From positions 1-44,859 of the IMG/VR virus record IMGVR_UViG_3300027963_000114: a DNA stretch of 44,859 nucleotides; one strand, given 5' to 3'. Of this stretch, positions 23,755-31,704 are shown piece by piece (the stretch's first letter is position 1; each line of letters begins with the position of its first letter). A program made the translations under genes and the position numbers. This DNA comes from a virus. The notes under the pieces are model-generated. The model searched no databases. It was not told where the DNA came from and worked only from the letters and a program-made list of their open reading frames with translations.

Positions 23755-24277
23755 TTTGTAATATTTTCATTATATCATTTACAATTCTATCTAAATTTTC
23801 AATACCAGCTTCTAATTCAGTATATTCAATTTTATTATACTCAATAAGTTCTTTATAATCTCTATCAACTTGTTTAGCTCCTTCTAGTGATTGCATTCTA
23901 CCATTATCTACATATTCAAATGTTCTAACTAGGTAATAGTTTAAGGTATTTAATTGTTTGAACTCATACATTACTGTATCGGAGAAATGTGGGTTTTTTC
24001 CTTTATAGTAAACAATTGAATTAAGTAAAGGTGAGTCAGTGATAACAACATCAACTTTACCATTTAAACGGAAAAGTCGGTTTTGTTGTTTGCCAAAAAT
24101 ATAAACTTGATTTTTAATTTTCTCAAAAGATTCTTCCCAAACTAAATCTTTAACATACTCAAGAGCCATTTCACAATCAATTCCTTTTATTTTTAATTGT
24201 GAGAATATACCAGCACATAAAACCGATTTTCCAACACAAGGCCCTCCAAAAAGATTCACAAAAATAGTTTTTTTCAT
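23747..24277 (-). CDS. P-loop kinase-like ATPase (NadR/AAA_28 type), 176 aa
   Basis: Walker A is GGPCVGKS at residues 11-18. A strand VDVVITDSPLL provides a Walker B-like acidic site, and RTFEYVDNGRMQ has Arg residues suited to a lid. The layout resembles AAA_28/NadR ribosyl-nicotinamide kinase-like ATPases. The substrate is uncertain. Confidence 0.65.
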   Translation of the reverse strand: MKKTIFVNLFGGPCVGKSVLCAGIFSQLKIKGIDCEMALEYVKDLVWEESFEKIKNQVYIFGKQQNRLFRLNGKVDVVITDSPLLNSIVYYKGKNPHFSDTVMYEFKQLNTLNYYLVRTFEYVDNGRMQSLEGAKQVDRDYKELIEYNKIEYTELEAGIENLDRIVNDIMKILQNG

Positions 24278-24295
24278 ATTCTGTTATATTCGGAT

Positions 24296-24571
24296 TCAAG
24301 AAAGAAGTTCATCAATTTTAGAATCTCTTAAATACTGTTTAAACTCTGGTGAGGTTTTCATCCACTCTTCAATTGAATGTCTAAATACTCCACTCATTGC
24401 CTTTTTTGGGTGTCTAAATATATGTATTTGGTAATTTGGATAAAGCTTGTGATATTTAGCTATAAAATCATCTTGTGTTCCATTCCAAATATCTACAAAG
24501 TCAATAGTGAATCTAGTTCCCATCTTTTGAGATTTGGCTATAAAAATCCATTTATCATATAATCCTATCAT
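24296..24571 (-). CDS. Hypothetical protein, 91 aa
   Basis: Starts MIGLYDKWIFIAKSQKMGTR. Mixed alpha/beta with the pattern YQIHIFRHPKKAMSGVFRHS. No motif is recognised. Its ATG overlaps the end of the upstream YwbE-like gene by four bases. Confidence 0.6.
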   Translation of the reverse strand: MIGLYDKWIFIAKSQKMGTRFTIDFVDIWNGTQDDFIAKYHKLYPNYQIHIFRHPKKAMSGVFRHSIEEWMKTSPEFKQYLRDSKIDELLS

Positions 24572-24759
24572 AATATTATTTGTTGAACTCTTCCAATTTG
24601 TCCATCTTCTAAACGAACTTTAATACCTCTGTGGTGTTTAGGTACTTTTGTCAAAAGGTCTTTAACGACACCTTCAGTTAAAGTTCCAGTCTTTTGGTCT
24701 TTCTTCAAGACAATTAAGACTTTCATTCCTGGTTTAATATTTTCTCTTACTCTGTGCAT
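24568..24759 (-). CDS. ywbE: YwbE-family protein, 63 aa
   Basis: Matches the small YwbE/DUF2196 family along its length: IKPGMKVLIVLKKDQKTG, GVVKDLLT, HHRGIKVRLEDGQIGRVQ. The family has a KOW-like beta barrel of unknown function. Finding it beside GreA in an operon is consistent with a transcription or RNA-linked role, which is inference. Confidence 0.85.
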   Translation of the reverse strand: MHRVRENIKPGMKVLIVLKKDQKTGTLTEGVVKDLLTKVPKHHRGIKVRLEDGQIGRVQQIIL

Positions 24760-24760
24760 A

Positions 24761-25156
24761 TTAATAAACTAAATCTCTCCAATATGGATCCTCAACGTGT
24801 ATCAATAGTGTTGATGGATTCTTTTGTTGAATCACACCACATTCATACTCAGCATTTTCAAAATGAACTTCAATTCCTAATTCAAATACTTTTTCATGTT
24901 TTAACTCACGGTCAGTAAAGTAAACATTTTGAACACCTAATTGATTGGCTAACTCATAGACTTTTGCTGATTCACCATAACTTGGATGACCATATCTTTT
25001 AGTAATGATACAAACATCTTTACCTTGTCTTATCAATTCTTTACAAATTGACTGGACTTCTTCTTTTTGTTTATTTAGAGTTCCATCAAAATCATCTTCT
25101 AAAGTTCCGTCAAAGTCAAATGATATTTTGTTTTCTACAATTCTTACTTGATTCAT
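24761..25156 (-). CDS. HAD-like protein with a duplicated motif I, 131 aa
   Basis: Near the N-terminus the HAD nucleophile motif occurs twice in tandem: DFDGTLEDDFDGTLNK. Motif II-like IITKRYG follows, and a Lys/Glu-containing helix with FTDRELKHEKVFELGIEVHF. Only one motif can be the active one. It lies in the GreA operon, its ATG overlapping the GreA stop. Confidence 0.7.
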   Translation of the reverse strand: MNQVRIVENKISFDFDGTLEDDFDGTLNKQKEEVQSICKELIRQGKDVCIITKRYGHPSYGESAKVYELANQLGVQNVYFTDRELKHEKVFELGIEVHFENAEYECGVIQQKNPSTLLIHVEDPYWRDLVY

Positions 25157-25626
25157 TATCTACATCTTACATTTAGGATTTCTAATTCCAATTTACCAGC
25201 TGGAATATCAACTGATACAATATCACCTGATTTTTTACTCATAAGAGCTTTACCAATTGGACTTAGTGAAGAAATCTTTCCTTCTTTTAAGGAGATTTCA
25301 TGTTCTGGTACAATTTTATATTCGGTTTCAACTTTTGTTTTAAGATTTTTAAATTTAACATAAGTCAACATTTGTACTGTGCCATCATCAACTGCACCTT
25401 CAACAATTTGAACATTAGCCAACAATGTACTAATTTTAGACATTCGGTTATTCAATTCATCTAAGGCTTGTTTAGCAACTTCATATTCAGCATTTTCTGA
25501 TAAATCACCTTTATCACGAGCATCAGTAAGTGCTTGTAGGCATTCTTTCAATTCAACAGTTCTCATATGTTGATATTGTTCACTCATTTTGTTAAACCCA
25601 TCACGGGTCATTGGCACCTTTTCCAT
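25156..25626 (-). CDS. greA: Transcription elongation factor GreA
   Basis: 156 residues, the full bacterial length. The N-terminal coiled coil (residues 1-75) carries DARDKGDLSENAEYE with the conserved acidic tip that activates transcript cleavage by RNA polymerase. The C-terminal FKBP-like domain ends SPIGKALMSKKSGDIVSVDI. It acts in the host polymerase channel to rescue backtracked complexes. A host homologue surely exists, so this copy may tune host polymerase for phage genes. Confidence 0.95.
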   Translation of the reverse strand: MEKVPMTRDGFNKMSEQYQHMRTVELKECLQALTDARDKGDLSENAEYEVAKQALDELNNRMSKISTLLANVQIVEGAVDDGTVQMLTYVKFKNLKTKVETEYKIVPEHEISLKEGKISSLSPIGKALMSKKSGDIVSVDIPAGKLELEILNVRCR

Positions 25627-25659
25627 TGTAATATTTTAATTTAATTTTGTTTATATCAA

Positions 25660-26286
25660 TTATTGCTTAAAAGTTGTTTCATAAACTTCTCTAATGGCTT
25701 TTATACCTGCCTCATTTATTTGACGAGTGCCGATACCAGCAAAGTTCTGAGTTTTAATCTTTGGAGTTTCTTCTAACTCTATAAAACTCATAGATAAATA
25801 AGACCATCTAAACCATTTTAGTTTTATTTGATCATAGACATATATATCCTTCTTGTTTTGTATGGACATTGAAATTGCCCATCCAGTACCACCATCTACC
25901 GACTGATATTTAGCACAAGAAGCATATCCACGACTACCTTTTTGACCAGGGTTAACAATTTGACCAATGGCAAAAACTTGATTAGAGTATTTAACTTGAG
26001 CCCAATTACGAGCTAATAAGTTCATAAACTTATCAATTTTATATCTATTCAATATAATATTGGCCCTTTTAATTTCTTTTACACCATCTTCATAATCTTC
26101 ATCAGATATTTCAACCTTATTTGGTGATTGATGATACTTTGTTTTATAAGAGTAAGCATTGGTTTTAACACCAAATTCTTCTCCAATTTTTTCCCAATAA
26201 GTGTCTGCTCCTTCAGCACCACCAGAATGGTTTGTTAATTTAGTTAAATCTATTTTAGGTGTTTCAAATAAGTCTATCATATGCAA
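25660..26286 (-). CDS. SLOG/LOG-like nucleotide-binding protein, 208 aa
   Basis: The N-terminus has HSGGAEGADTYWEKIGEEFG, a LOG/SLOG-type nucleotide-binding loop, and the C-terminal region has FAGIGTRQINEAG, a second part of the Rossmann-like site. A central segment (GSRGYASCAKYQSVDGGTGW) closes the fold. Related proteins bind nucleotides or process them. It overlaps the DUF4326 gene by ten bases. Confidence 0.7.
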   Translation of the reverse strand: MHMIDLFETPKIDLTKLTNHSGGAEGADTYWEKIGEEFGVKTNAYSYKTKYHQSPNKVEISDEDYEDGVKEIKRANIILNRYKIDKFMNLLARNWAQVKYSNQVFAIGQIVNPGQKGSRGYASCAKYQSVDGGTGWAISMSIQNKKDIYVYDQIKLKWFRWSYLSMSFIELEETPKIKTQNFAGIGTRQINEAGIKAIREVYETTFKQ

Positions 26287-26645
26287 TATTTTCCAATTAG
26301 TTCTACAAGTACATCACCGTGGCAAGATTTTCCACCACCGCCTTCATTTTTACACCAACAACCAAGTACTTTATCTTTTAACTCGTGTAAGTCTTTTAAT
26401 AAGTGTTGACCTTCACCATGCTCTAAATACTCTCTGTACTTGCCAATGGCTTCTTTTCTGTTTTTACAAACATATTTAGCCAGTGTGTTTCTATCTTTTA
26501 TATGCGTAAAAGGACAACCCCATTTTGATGGGCGTGCAATAAACACATCATAGTCATCCTTTTTGTGATGCACTACGCGTGTTGTGTGTTTAACCCGTTT
26601 AATGGGTTTGAATAAGTCGTCAAATGGATCATTCATGGTGGTCAA
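26277..26645 (-). CDS. DUF4326 protein, 122 aa
   Basis: Matches DUF4326: VFIARPSKWGCPF, a charged helix, then KVLGCWCK and SCHGDVLVELI. The Cys/His pattern is likely a metal or nucleotide site. The function is unknown; the family is common in phages and often adjoins SLOG genes, as here. Confidence 0.85.
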   Translation of the reverse strand: MTTMNDPFDDLFKPIKRVKHTTRVVHHKKDDYDVFIARPSKWGCPFTHIKDRNTLAKYVCKNRKEAIGKYREYLEHGEGQHLLKDLHELKDKVLGCWCKNEGGGGKSCHGDVLVELIGKYCI

Positions 26646-27195
26646 CTGGTGAAATAATTTTTTTACTCATAATGTCTATTATTTCATTTATATGAAATGG
26701 TCTCCATTCGCCAAACATTCGATATGCAACATCCACTCCAACATCCATAGACTTGTTAAAGTCCTCAATTGAACCATGTGAATGACCATAAAGATGAATT
26801 ATTCCTTTGTGACTTCCATTCCAAACTCGATGTGAATAGTGCGATAAGAAAAATTTTGTTTTACCGTGTTGTATATTCAAGACATCTTGGATGCTACTGA
26901 ATTGATCTGAATATAAATCAATATGTTCATCATGATTTCCACGAATCAAATGGATTGTTTTAACATTCAAACCTTGACGATAAATTGGAGTTTTTTGATG
27001 TCCACCAAAACAAAAATCACCTAAATGGTAGAGAATATCTCCTTCTTTAACATATTTGTTAATAGTTTCAGTTAGTGTTTTGTTCATTTCGTGAACAGAT
27101 TCAAATGTTCTGAATCCAGATTTCCAATTTGAAATTTTTGGACCAGCTATATTAGTGTGTGAGAAATGCGTGTCTGATGTAAACCATATATTCAT
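26629..27195 (-). CDS. Calcineurin-like metallophosphoesterase, 188 aa
   Basis: Motifs in order: SDTHFSH, HLGDFCF, IRGNHDEH, LSHYSH and LYGHSHG. These are the five metal-binding blocks of the metallophosphoesterase family, complete. Likely hydrolyses a phosphomonoester or phosphodiester; the substrate cannot be read. Starts an operon running through SLOG and GreA; box TATATTTG lies 5 bases before the ATG. Confidence 0.9.
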   Translation of the reverse strand: MNIWFTSDTHFSHTNIAGPKISNWKSGFRTFESVHEMNKTLTETINKYVKEGDILYHLGDFCFGGHQKTPIYRQGLNVKTIHLIRGNHDEHIDLYSDQFSSIQDVLNIQHGKTKFFLSHYSHRVWNGSHKGIIHLYGHSHGSIEDFNKSMDVGVDVAYRMFGEWRPFHINEIIDIMSKKIISPVDHHE

Positions 27196-27199
27196 ATTA

Positions 27200-27207
27200 C
27201 AAATATA
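27200..27207 (-). promoter_or_regulatory. -7 box (TATATTTG) at the phosphoesterase start
   Basis: Five bases before the ATG, implying an almost leaderless mRNA. Confidence 0.45.
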
Positions 27208-27236
27208 CTGACTATTTTTTAAATAGACAACTTTTA

Positions 27237-27599
27237 TTAAATTTCATTTTCTAATATTGTATTAATTCTAAAATCTCTTATATCTACTTCATCCATCAAC
27301 TTACTCTTACCAGTTACTTTGAATTCAAAGTAGTCTTCATAACCCCAAATATTCTCATAAAAGCTAAAATCAACTACTGAGTTTGGATAAAGTGGTTCAA
27401 AACAGTAAAACTTACCTTCGGATTTATAAACTATTGAGAGTGGAATTTGTTTTAGGTCTTTTTCAAATAAATTGAGATGTGTTCTTGGAATTAGGAAATG
27501 TTGAGTGTTAAATTTATCAGAATGAAATTTATATGAGTATTCTTTACCATTAAGATAGAGATTGATTTCATTACTATATTTTATATTTCTTCTCAACAT
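27237..27599 (-). CDS. Hypothetical protein, 120 aa
   Basis: Starts MLRRNIKYSNEINLYLNGKE. A GTG at 27611 also is in frame, but it falls inside the TATATTTG box, so ATG 27599 is preferred. Beta-rich with LRRN start and YEDYFEFKVTGKSKLMDE near the end; no known motif. Confidence 0.6.
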   Translation of the reverse strand: MLRRNIKYSNEINLYLNGKEYSYKFHSDKFNTQHFLIPRTHLNLFEKDLKQIPLSIVYKSEGKFYCFEPLYPNSVVDFSFYENIWGYEDYFEFKVTGKSKLMDEVDIRDFRINTILENEI

Positions 27600-27610
27600 A
27601 ATTATTATCA

Positions 27611-27618
27611 CAAATATA
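27611..27618 (-). promoter_or_regulatory. -7 box (TATATTTG) for the 120-aa gene
   Basis: Lies 12 bases before the chosen ATG. Confidence 0.45.
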
Positions 27619-27682
27619 TAAAGAATAAATTAAATCATAAAATTAAAATTATTTATCCATTTTGTAATTTTATATATACAGT

Positions 27683-28306
27683 ATGAAATGGATAAAGAAA
27701 TACGAAAATTTTGTAACCGATAATAATCGTGATACAGCTGCAATTGACTTTTTACCTAAACATAATCCAGTAGTTAAACAACAAGCAACTGAATATGTTG
27801 ATGATAAATTAAAAAGTAATGATTTTGCAGATATGTTTAAAGTGGTTGGAATGGAACCACCAAAAGACCTTAAATCTGAAGAAATGGATTCACTTTTTGA
27901 TGAAGTAAGAGAAAAAGCAATTGAATATTTTGTTGAGAATCCAGAAGCTATTGGAAAAGATATCAAATTCTCTTCTATGGCAAATTCTGATAAACAAAAT
28001 CTATCTAATCAAAATGATAGAGTTCCTACTACTAATAATGTTGGCGGCACATCACAAACTGCATCTAGTAGAATTGGTGAGAGTAAAACAAACTTTGACT
28101 CTGAGATTGAAATAACAGAAGATGATATGAATAAATTCAATAGTGAAGAACCATTAGTTGAATTAATTAGAAATGGTAAAATTTCTTTAGGTAATAAAAA
28201 AGTTAGTTTTAATAAATCCGATAAAGAAACTATAGAAGTATTAGATATTTATTTTGAGTTTGACCAAAAAGATTTAGAATCCGATATAGAAGAAACAAAA
28301 GAATAA
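27683..28306 (+). CDS. Tagged hypothetical protein, 207 aa
   Basis: Begins MKWIKKYENFVTDNNRD, a tag variant with Tyr in place of Phe. It is acidic, with Ser/Thr/Asn linker (TNNVGGTSQTASS) between a helical N-half and a charged C-half. A TATATATA box lies at 27671-27678, four bases before the ATG. The next tagged gene follows after 12 bases. Confidence 0.7.
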   Translation: MKWIKKYENFVTDNNRDTAAIDFLPKHNPVVKQQATEYVDDKLKSNDFADMFKVVGMEPPKDLKSEEMDSLFDEVREKAIEYFVENPEAIGKDIKFSSMANSDKQNLSNQNDRVPTTNNVGGTSQTASSRIGESKTNFDSEIEITEDDMNKFNSEEPLVELIRNGKISLGNKKVSFNKSDKETIEVLDIYFEFDQKDLESDIEETKE

Positions 28307-28318
28307 TAAAAGAATATT

Positions 28319-28777
28319 ATGAAACATTTAAAACTATTTGAAGAATTAAATCCAGAGACTTATGCTTCTGCAGCTTCTAAGTTAAAAGAAAAAGGACATG
28401 AGAGAAGAGCTAAAGAATTATTCGATCACTCAATAAAAATGTCAAAAGGTACAATTGATAGAATAGATCCAAATGATTATGAAATATATTTTGATTGTGA
28501 TGATTTTGAGATCGATGGTACTTATAAAATAATAGAATGTGAAGAAGATGGAGATGGTGATGTTACAGTTACATTAACAAACGGACCATCTACTATCAAA
28601 ATATCTTCAAAATTTGAAGATAATGAGTTATGGATAAAACCATTTTTACCAGATGAAGATGAATATTGGCCTGGTTTTTTATTTCAAAATAGAAAAGACG
28701 CAAATAATTTTAGAAAGTTTGTAATTTCCGATACTGGTAAATGCCCAATATCAGTAAATGATATGTATCAAGATTAA
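28319..28777 (+). CDS. Tagged hypothetical protein, 152 aa
   Basis: Begins MKHLKLFEELNPETYAS. The N-third is a helical region (SKLKEKGHERRAKELFDHS), the rest is beta-rich and acidic. It has no TATATA box of its own and probably shares the transcript of the gene at 27683. A strong terminator follows. Confidence 0.7.
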   Translation: MKHLKLFEELNPETYASAASKLKEKGHERRAKELFDHSIKMSKGTIDRIDPNDYEIYFDCDDFEIDGTYKIIECEEDGDGDVTVTLTNGPSTIKISSKFEDNELWIKPFLPDEDEYWPGFLFQNRKDANNFRKFVISDTGKCPISVNDMYQD

Positions 28778-28800
28778 TTTCTAAACAGTAGAATAAATTA

Positions 28801-28826
28801 AAACCTCTCAATTTGAGAGGTTTTTT
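28801..28826. terminator. Bidirectional terminator between convergent tagged genes
   Basis: AAACCTCTCA pairs with TGAGAGGTTT around ATT, with T-runs on both strands. The stop codon of the PCD-like gene lies in it. Confidence 0.85.
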
Positions 28827-29071
28827 ATTTCATCTATTTCTTTTGCCATTTTTGTATCTTTATCAGTTACTTTACCTAAATCGTGTGTTACTAAAGTAAT
28901 TTTAACTTTGTTATAATTCCAAATAATTTGTGGATGATGATTATTTTTCTCAGCAATTTCAGCAACTTTATTTACAAAGTCTTTAGCTTTTTCAAAATTT
29001 GAGAAAGAATATTCCTTAACAAGTTCATCAGAACCAGACCAATCAGATTCAAATAGTTTTAAGTATTTCAT
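28808..29071 (-). CDS. Pterin-4a-carbinolamine dehydratase-like protein with N-terminal tag
   Basis: After the tag MKYLKLFESDWSGSDELV comes the PCD core: FSNFEKAKDFVNKV, the active-site block NNHHPQIIWNYNKV, THDLGKVTDKD and AKEIDEI. PCD dehydrates pterin carbinolamine, and some act as dimerisation cofactors. The tag replaces part of the usual N-terminal helix. A TATATA box at 29077 lies five bases before the ATG. Confidence 0.85.
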   Translation of the reverse strand: MKYLKLFESDWSGSDELVKEYSFSNFEKAKDFVNKVAEIAEKNNHHPQIIWNYNKVKITLVTHDLGKVTDKDTKMAKEIDEIKNLSN

Positions 29072-29087
29072 ATAATTATATATTAAA

Positions 29088-30134
29088 TTATGACTTCAAA
29101 TTATTCCAAAGGATTTGATAAATATCATCAATCTGGTCATATCTAATTCTAATTAGATTAATATAATTATCTTCACAATAATCGCTCTTTATTTTATCGT
29201 TTACTTTTAATGATTCATATGCTTTTAATCCACCAAAATGTTCTACTGGTTGAAAATGTTGTTCCCCATCGAATTCAATACATGTCCTCATAGAAGGAAT
29301 ATAGAAGTCAAATGGTAGTTGATATGTATTTTTACAATCTGGAAATTTATGCTGTCTATCATAATTTATATCATATTTACTAAGAAACTTTGTAATTTCC
29401 TTTTCACCCTTTGATTCATTACAATGTGGACAACCATTACCTTGTATATGTGAAAGCGGTCTTTGATTAAAATCACCGTGGATCGGACAGGTTATAATAA
29501 CTTTTATTTGATTCTTAATATATTCTGTTTTATCATAACTAAACTTATTATCATGTACTATATTTGCTTCTTTTATAAATTGTTCGGTGGTTTTTCTAAC
29601 TGATAATTTTATTTTCTCCGGAGAATTCAACAGATGACTATTCGGGGTTTGTTCATAAACATCACCATTATATAATATTTTAACTTTAGTTTTACAATTT
29701 ACATACTCAACAAGTGAGTAGTCATATTTATCTCCCCATTTATCTTTGGATTTTTTAATAAAATAATCCTGATTGGAATTATCCTCAGGTGTCATTTTTC
29801 TCAAGTGTGAAATAGCTACTTGTTCAAATACAATACCATCATATATAATTTTAACTTTATCTAAAGCTCCAATATATTCAGATAATGAATAGTCATATTT
29901 ATCTCCCCAAACTTTTCTAGCCTCTGATATAAATTGTTCGGTTGTTTTGGTTGGAGTATTCTTTTCTGGACATCTACCAAGTAAAATATGTTTAACAACT
30001 TTTTGTTTATATAAAACACCATTATATATAATATCTATATCTTCATTTGATAACACTTTGTCAGACAAATTGGGATATTGATATTTATATCCATGAACAT
30101 CTCTAGCTCTATCTAAAAATTCTTGTTTAGTCAT
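29088..30134 (-). CDS. Homing endonuclease: DUF723-like repeats plus PD-(D/E)xK-type nuclease domain
   Basis: 348 residues. Four N-terminal units repeat FI-x-A-x-x-V-x-G-D-K-Y-D-Y-S, with KVKI(I/L)Y(D/N)G, a known DNA-binding array of VSR-like homing endonucleases. A zinc-like CPHC precedes the nuclease domain, whose core is LPFDFYIPSMRTCIEFDGEQ (D, E-x-D then Q/H). A typical free-standing homing endonuclease. It is divergent from recA. Confidence 0.85.
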   Translation of the reverse strand: MTKQEFLDRARDVHGYKYQYPNLSDKVLSNEDIDIIYNGVLYKQKVVKHILLGRCPEKNTPTKTTEQFISEARKVWGDKYDYSLSEYIGALDKVKIIYDGIVFEQVAISHLRKMTPEDNSNQDYFIKKSKDKWGDKYDYSLVEYVNCKTKVKILYNGDVYEQTPNSHLLNSPEKIKLSVRKTTEQFIKEANIVHDNKFSYDKTEYIKNQIKVIITCPIHGDFNQRPLSHIQGNGCPHCNESKGEKEITKFLSKYDINYDRQHKFPDCKNTYQLPFDFYIPSMRTCIEFDGEQHFQPVEHFGGLKAYESLKVNDKIKSDYCEDNYINLIRIRYDQIDDIYQILWNNLKS

Positions 30135-30158
30135 ATATTATATATAAAATAATTATTT

Positions 30159-30208
30159 CCCCCTTTTAATATAATAACATAAAAATTATTAAAAATAGTT
30201 AAAGGGGA
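30159..30208. promoter_or_regulatory. Imperfect dyad CCCCTTTTAA...TTAAAGGGG between divergent recA and endonuclease genes
   Basis: The right arm contains ATAGTTAAAGGGGA (30195-30208). A near-identical ATAGTTAAGGGGA occurs at 21711, upstream of the HNH gene. Could be an operator or promoter element for phage-specific transcription. Confidence 0.35.
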
Positions 30209-30251
30209 GAATATATTATTTATATATAAAGTATAAAAATAATTAATTAAA

Positions 30252-31478
30252 ATGGCAAAAAAGGAAGTAAAAGAAGTCAAAAAGTTCGAATTCAGTAAGA
30301 TTGGTTCTATTTTAGATAATATAGCAAAAACAATTCCTATTCAAATTGAAAAGGAAATTAAAGAAAAGAAGTTCATCACAACAGGAGTTTATTTATTAGA
30401 CGCTGCTTTATCTGGTAGATTATTAGGAGGAGGTGTCGCTACTAATAGAATAACAGCATTTGCTGGTGAATCAGGAGCAGGTAAATCATTTATCGCTTAC
30501 TCTGTTTCTAAACACGCTCAGAGAGCAGGATATTCGGTTATCTATATTGACACTGAACAAGCAATTGACTTAGAAGATTTACCAAAATTTGGAATTGATC
30601 CATCTTTAGATAAATTTAGACTAATAAGATCTAACAAGGTTGAAGATGTCAATATGGTTCTGTCTCAACTAGTAGATGAATTAAAAACTCAAAAGTTAGA
30701 TGGTTATGAAATTCCAAAATTAATGATTGTTCTTGATTCACTTGGTCAAATGGCATCAAATAAAGAAAAGAATGATTTATTAAAAGGAGATATTAAACAA
30801 GATATGACTAAGGCTAAAGCTTTAGGGTCTATGTTTAGATCTATTAATACCGACCTAGGATACTTAGAAATACCTATGATCGTGTGCAACCATACATACT
30901 TGACTTTAGATCTCTATCCCGCTGAAAAATTAAAAGGCGGAAATGGTCTATTATACTCAGCATCAGTAATTGGATTTATGAGTAAATCAAAATTAAAAAC
31001 GGGAGAAGAAGATGATATGGACTTAGGTCAATCAGGTATATCAGTTTTATTTAAAACATCAAAAAACCGTATGGCCAAACCTAAAAAAATCAGATTTGAC
31101 ATCTCATTTGCACATGGTATGAACCCATTCACTGGATTAGACGCATTCTGTCGTCCAGAATATTTTGAAAAAATAGGAATCGCACAAGGTAAAGCAGAAG
31201 TTGATAAGAAAACTGGCGAATTTAACTTCATGCCTGGTGGAAACCGTTGGTATGTATCACATTTAGATAAGTCAGTTACAACTAAACAATTATTTACACA
31301 AGAAATTTTTACACAAGAAGTTCTTGAGAAAATGGCACCAATTGTTAATGATTACTTCCGTTTCAAATCACTTGATGAAATTGAGGAAACAGAAAAACAA
31401 TTTAATAAGATGATTGAAGAAGATGTTGATGATAATGGATTTTCTGATGATTTAAGTGCTGATGATTTATTCAACTAA
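30252..31478 (+). CDS. RecA/UvsX-like recombinase
   Basis: 408 residues. Walker A GESGAGKS at 72-79, a FAG start to the strand, the catalytic Glu in VIYIDTEQAIDLED and Walker B LMIVLDSLGQ at about 157-166. The region KSKLKTGEEDDMDLGQSGIS corresponds to the DNA-binding loops. The tail is acidic (EEDVDDNGFSDDLSADD), as in many RecA/UvsX proteins. It forms filaments on ssDNA for homologous recombination and replication restart. The start at MAKKEVKEVKK is preceded by AATTAATTAAA. Confidence 0.93.
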   Translation: MAKKEVKEVKKFEFSKIGSILDNIAKTIPIQIEKEIKEKKFITTGVYLLDAALSGRLLGGGVATNRITAFAGESGAGKSFIAYSVSKHAQRAGYSVIYIDTEQAIDLEDLPKFGIDPSLDKFRLIRSNKVEDVNMVLSQLVDELKTQKLDGYEIPKLMIVLDSLGQMASNKEKNDLLKGDIKQDMTKAKALGSMFRSINTDLGYLEIPMIVCNHTYLTLDLYPAEKLKGGNGLLYSASVIGFMSKSKLKTGEEDDMDLGQSGISVLFKTSKNRMAKPKKIRFDISFAHGMNPFTGLDAFCRPEYFEKIGIAQGKAEVDKKTGEFNFMPGGNRWYVSHLDKSVTTKQLFTQEIFTQEVLEKMAPIVNDYFRFKSLDEIEETEKQFNKMIEEDVDDNGFSDDLSADDLFN

Positions 31479-31494
31479 AAAATAACACCTCAAA

Positions 31495-31704
31495 ATGAAA
31501 CAAAAGGTTTACAATATTTTAAGAGAAAAAAATATTGATTATAAAAAATTAAATGTTGATATTCTATGTGAAGCAGGTATTAAGAATATCATAAATAATA
31601 TTGAATTCTACTATGATAAGCCTTATACCTGTGAATCTGTTCTTAAAGAACTTTTTACAAGAGGTGTTATAGACCAAATAAAAAAAACCCAATCATTAAC
31701 TTGA
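31495..31704 (+). CDS. Small hypothetical protein, 69 aa
   Basis: Starts MKQKVYNILREKNIDYKKLN. It is helical and basic. It follows recA after 16 bases, so it is probably cotranscribed. Its 3' half overlaps an opposing membrane-protein gene and ends in a terminator. Confidence 0.6.
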   Translation: MKQKVYNILREKNIDYKKLNVDILCEAGIKNIINNIEFYYDKPYTCESVLKELFTRGVIDQIKKTQSLT

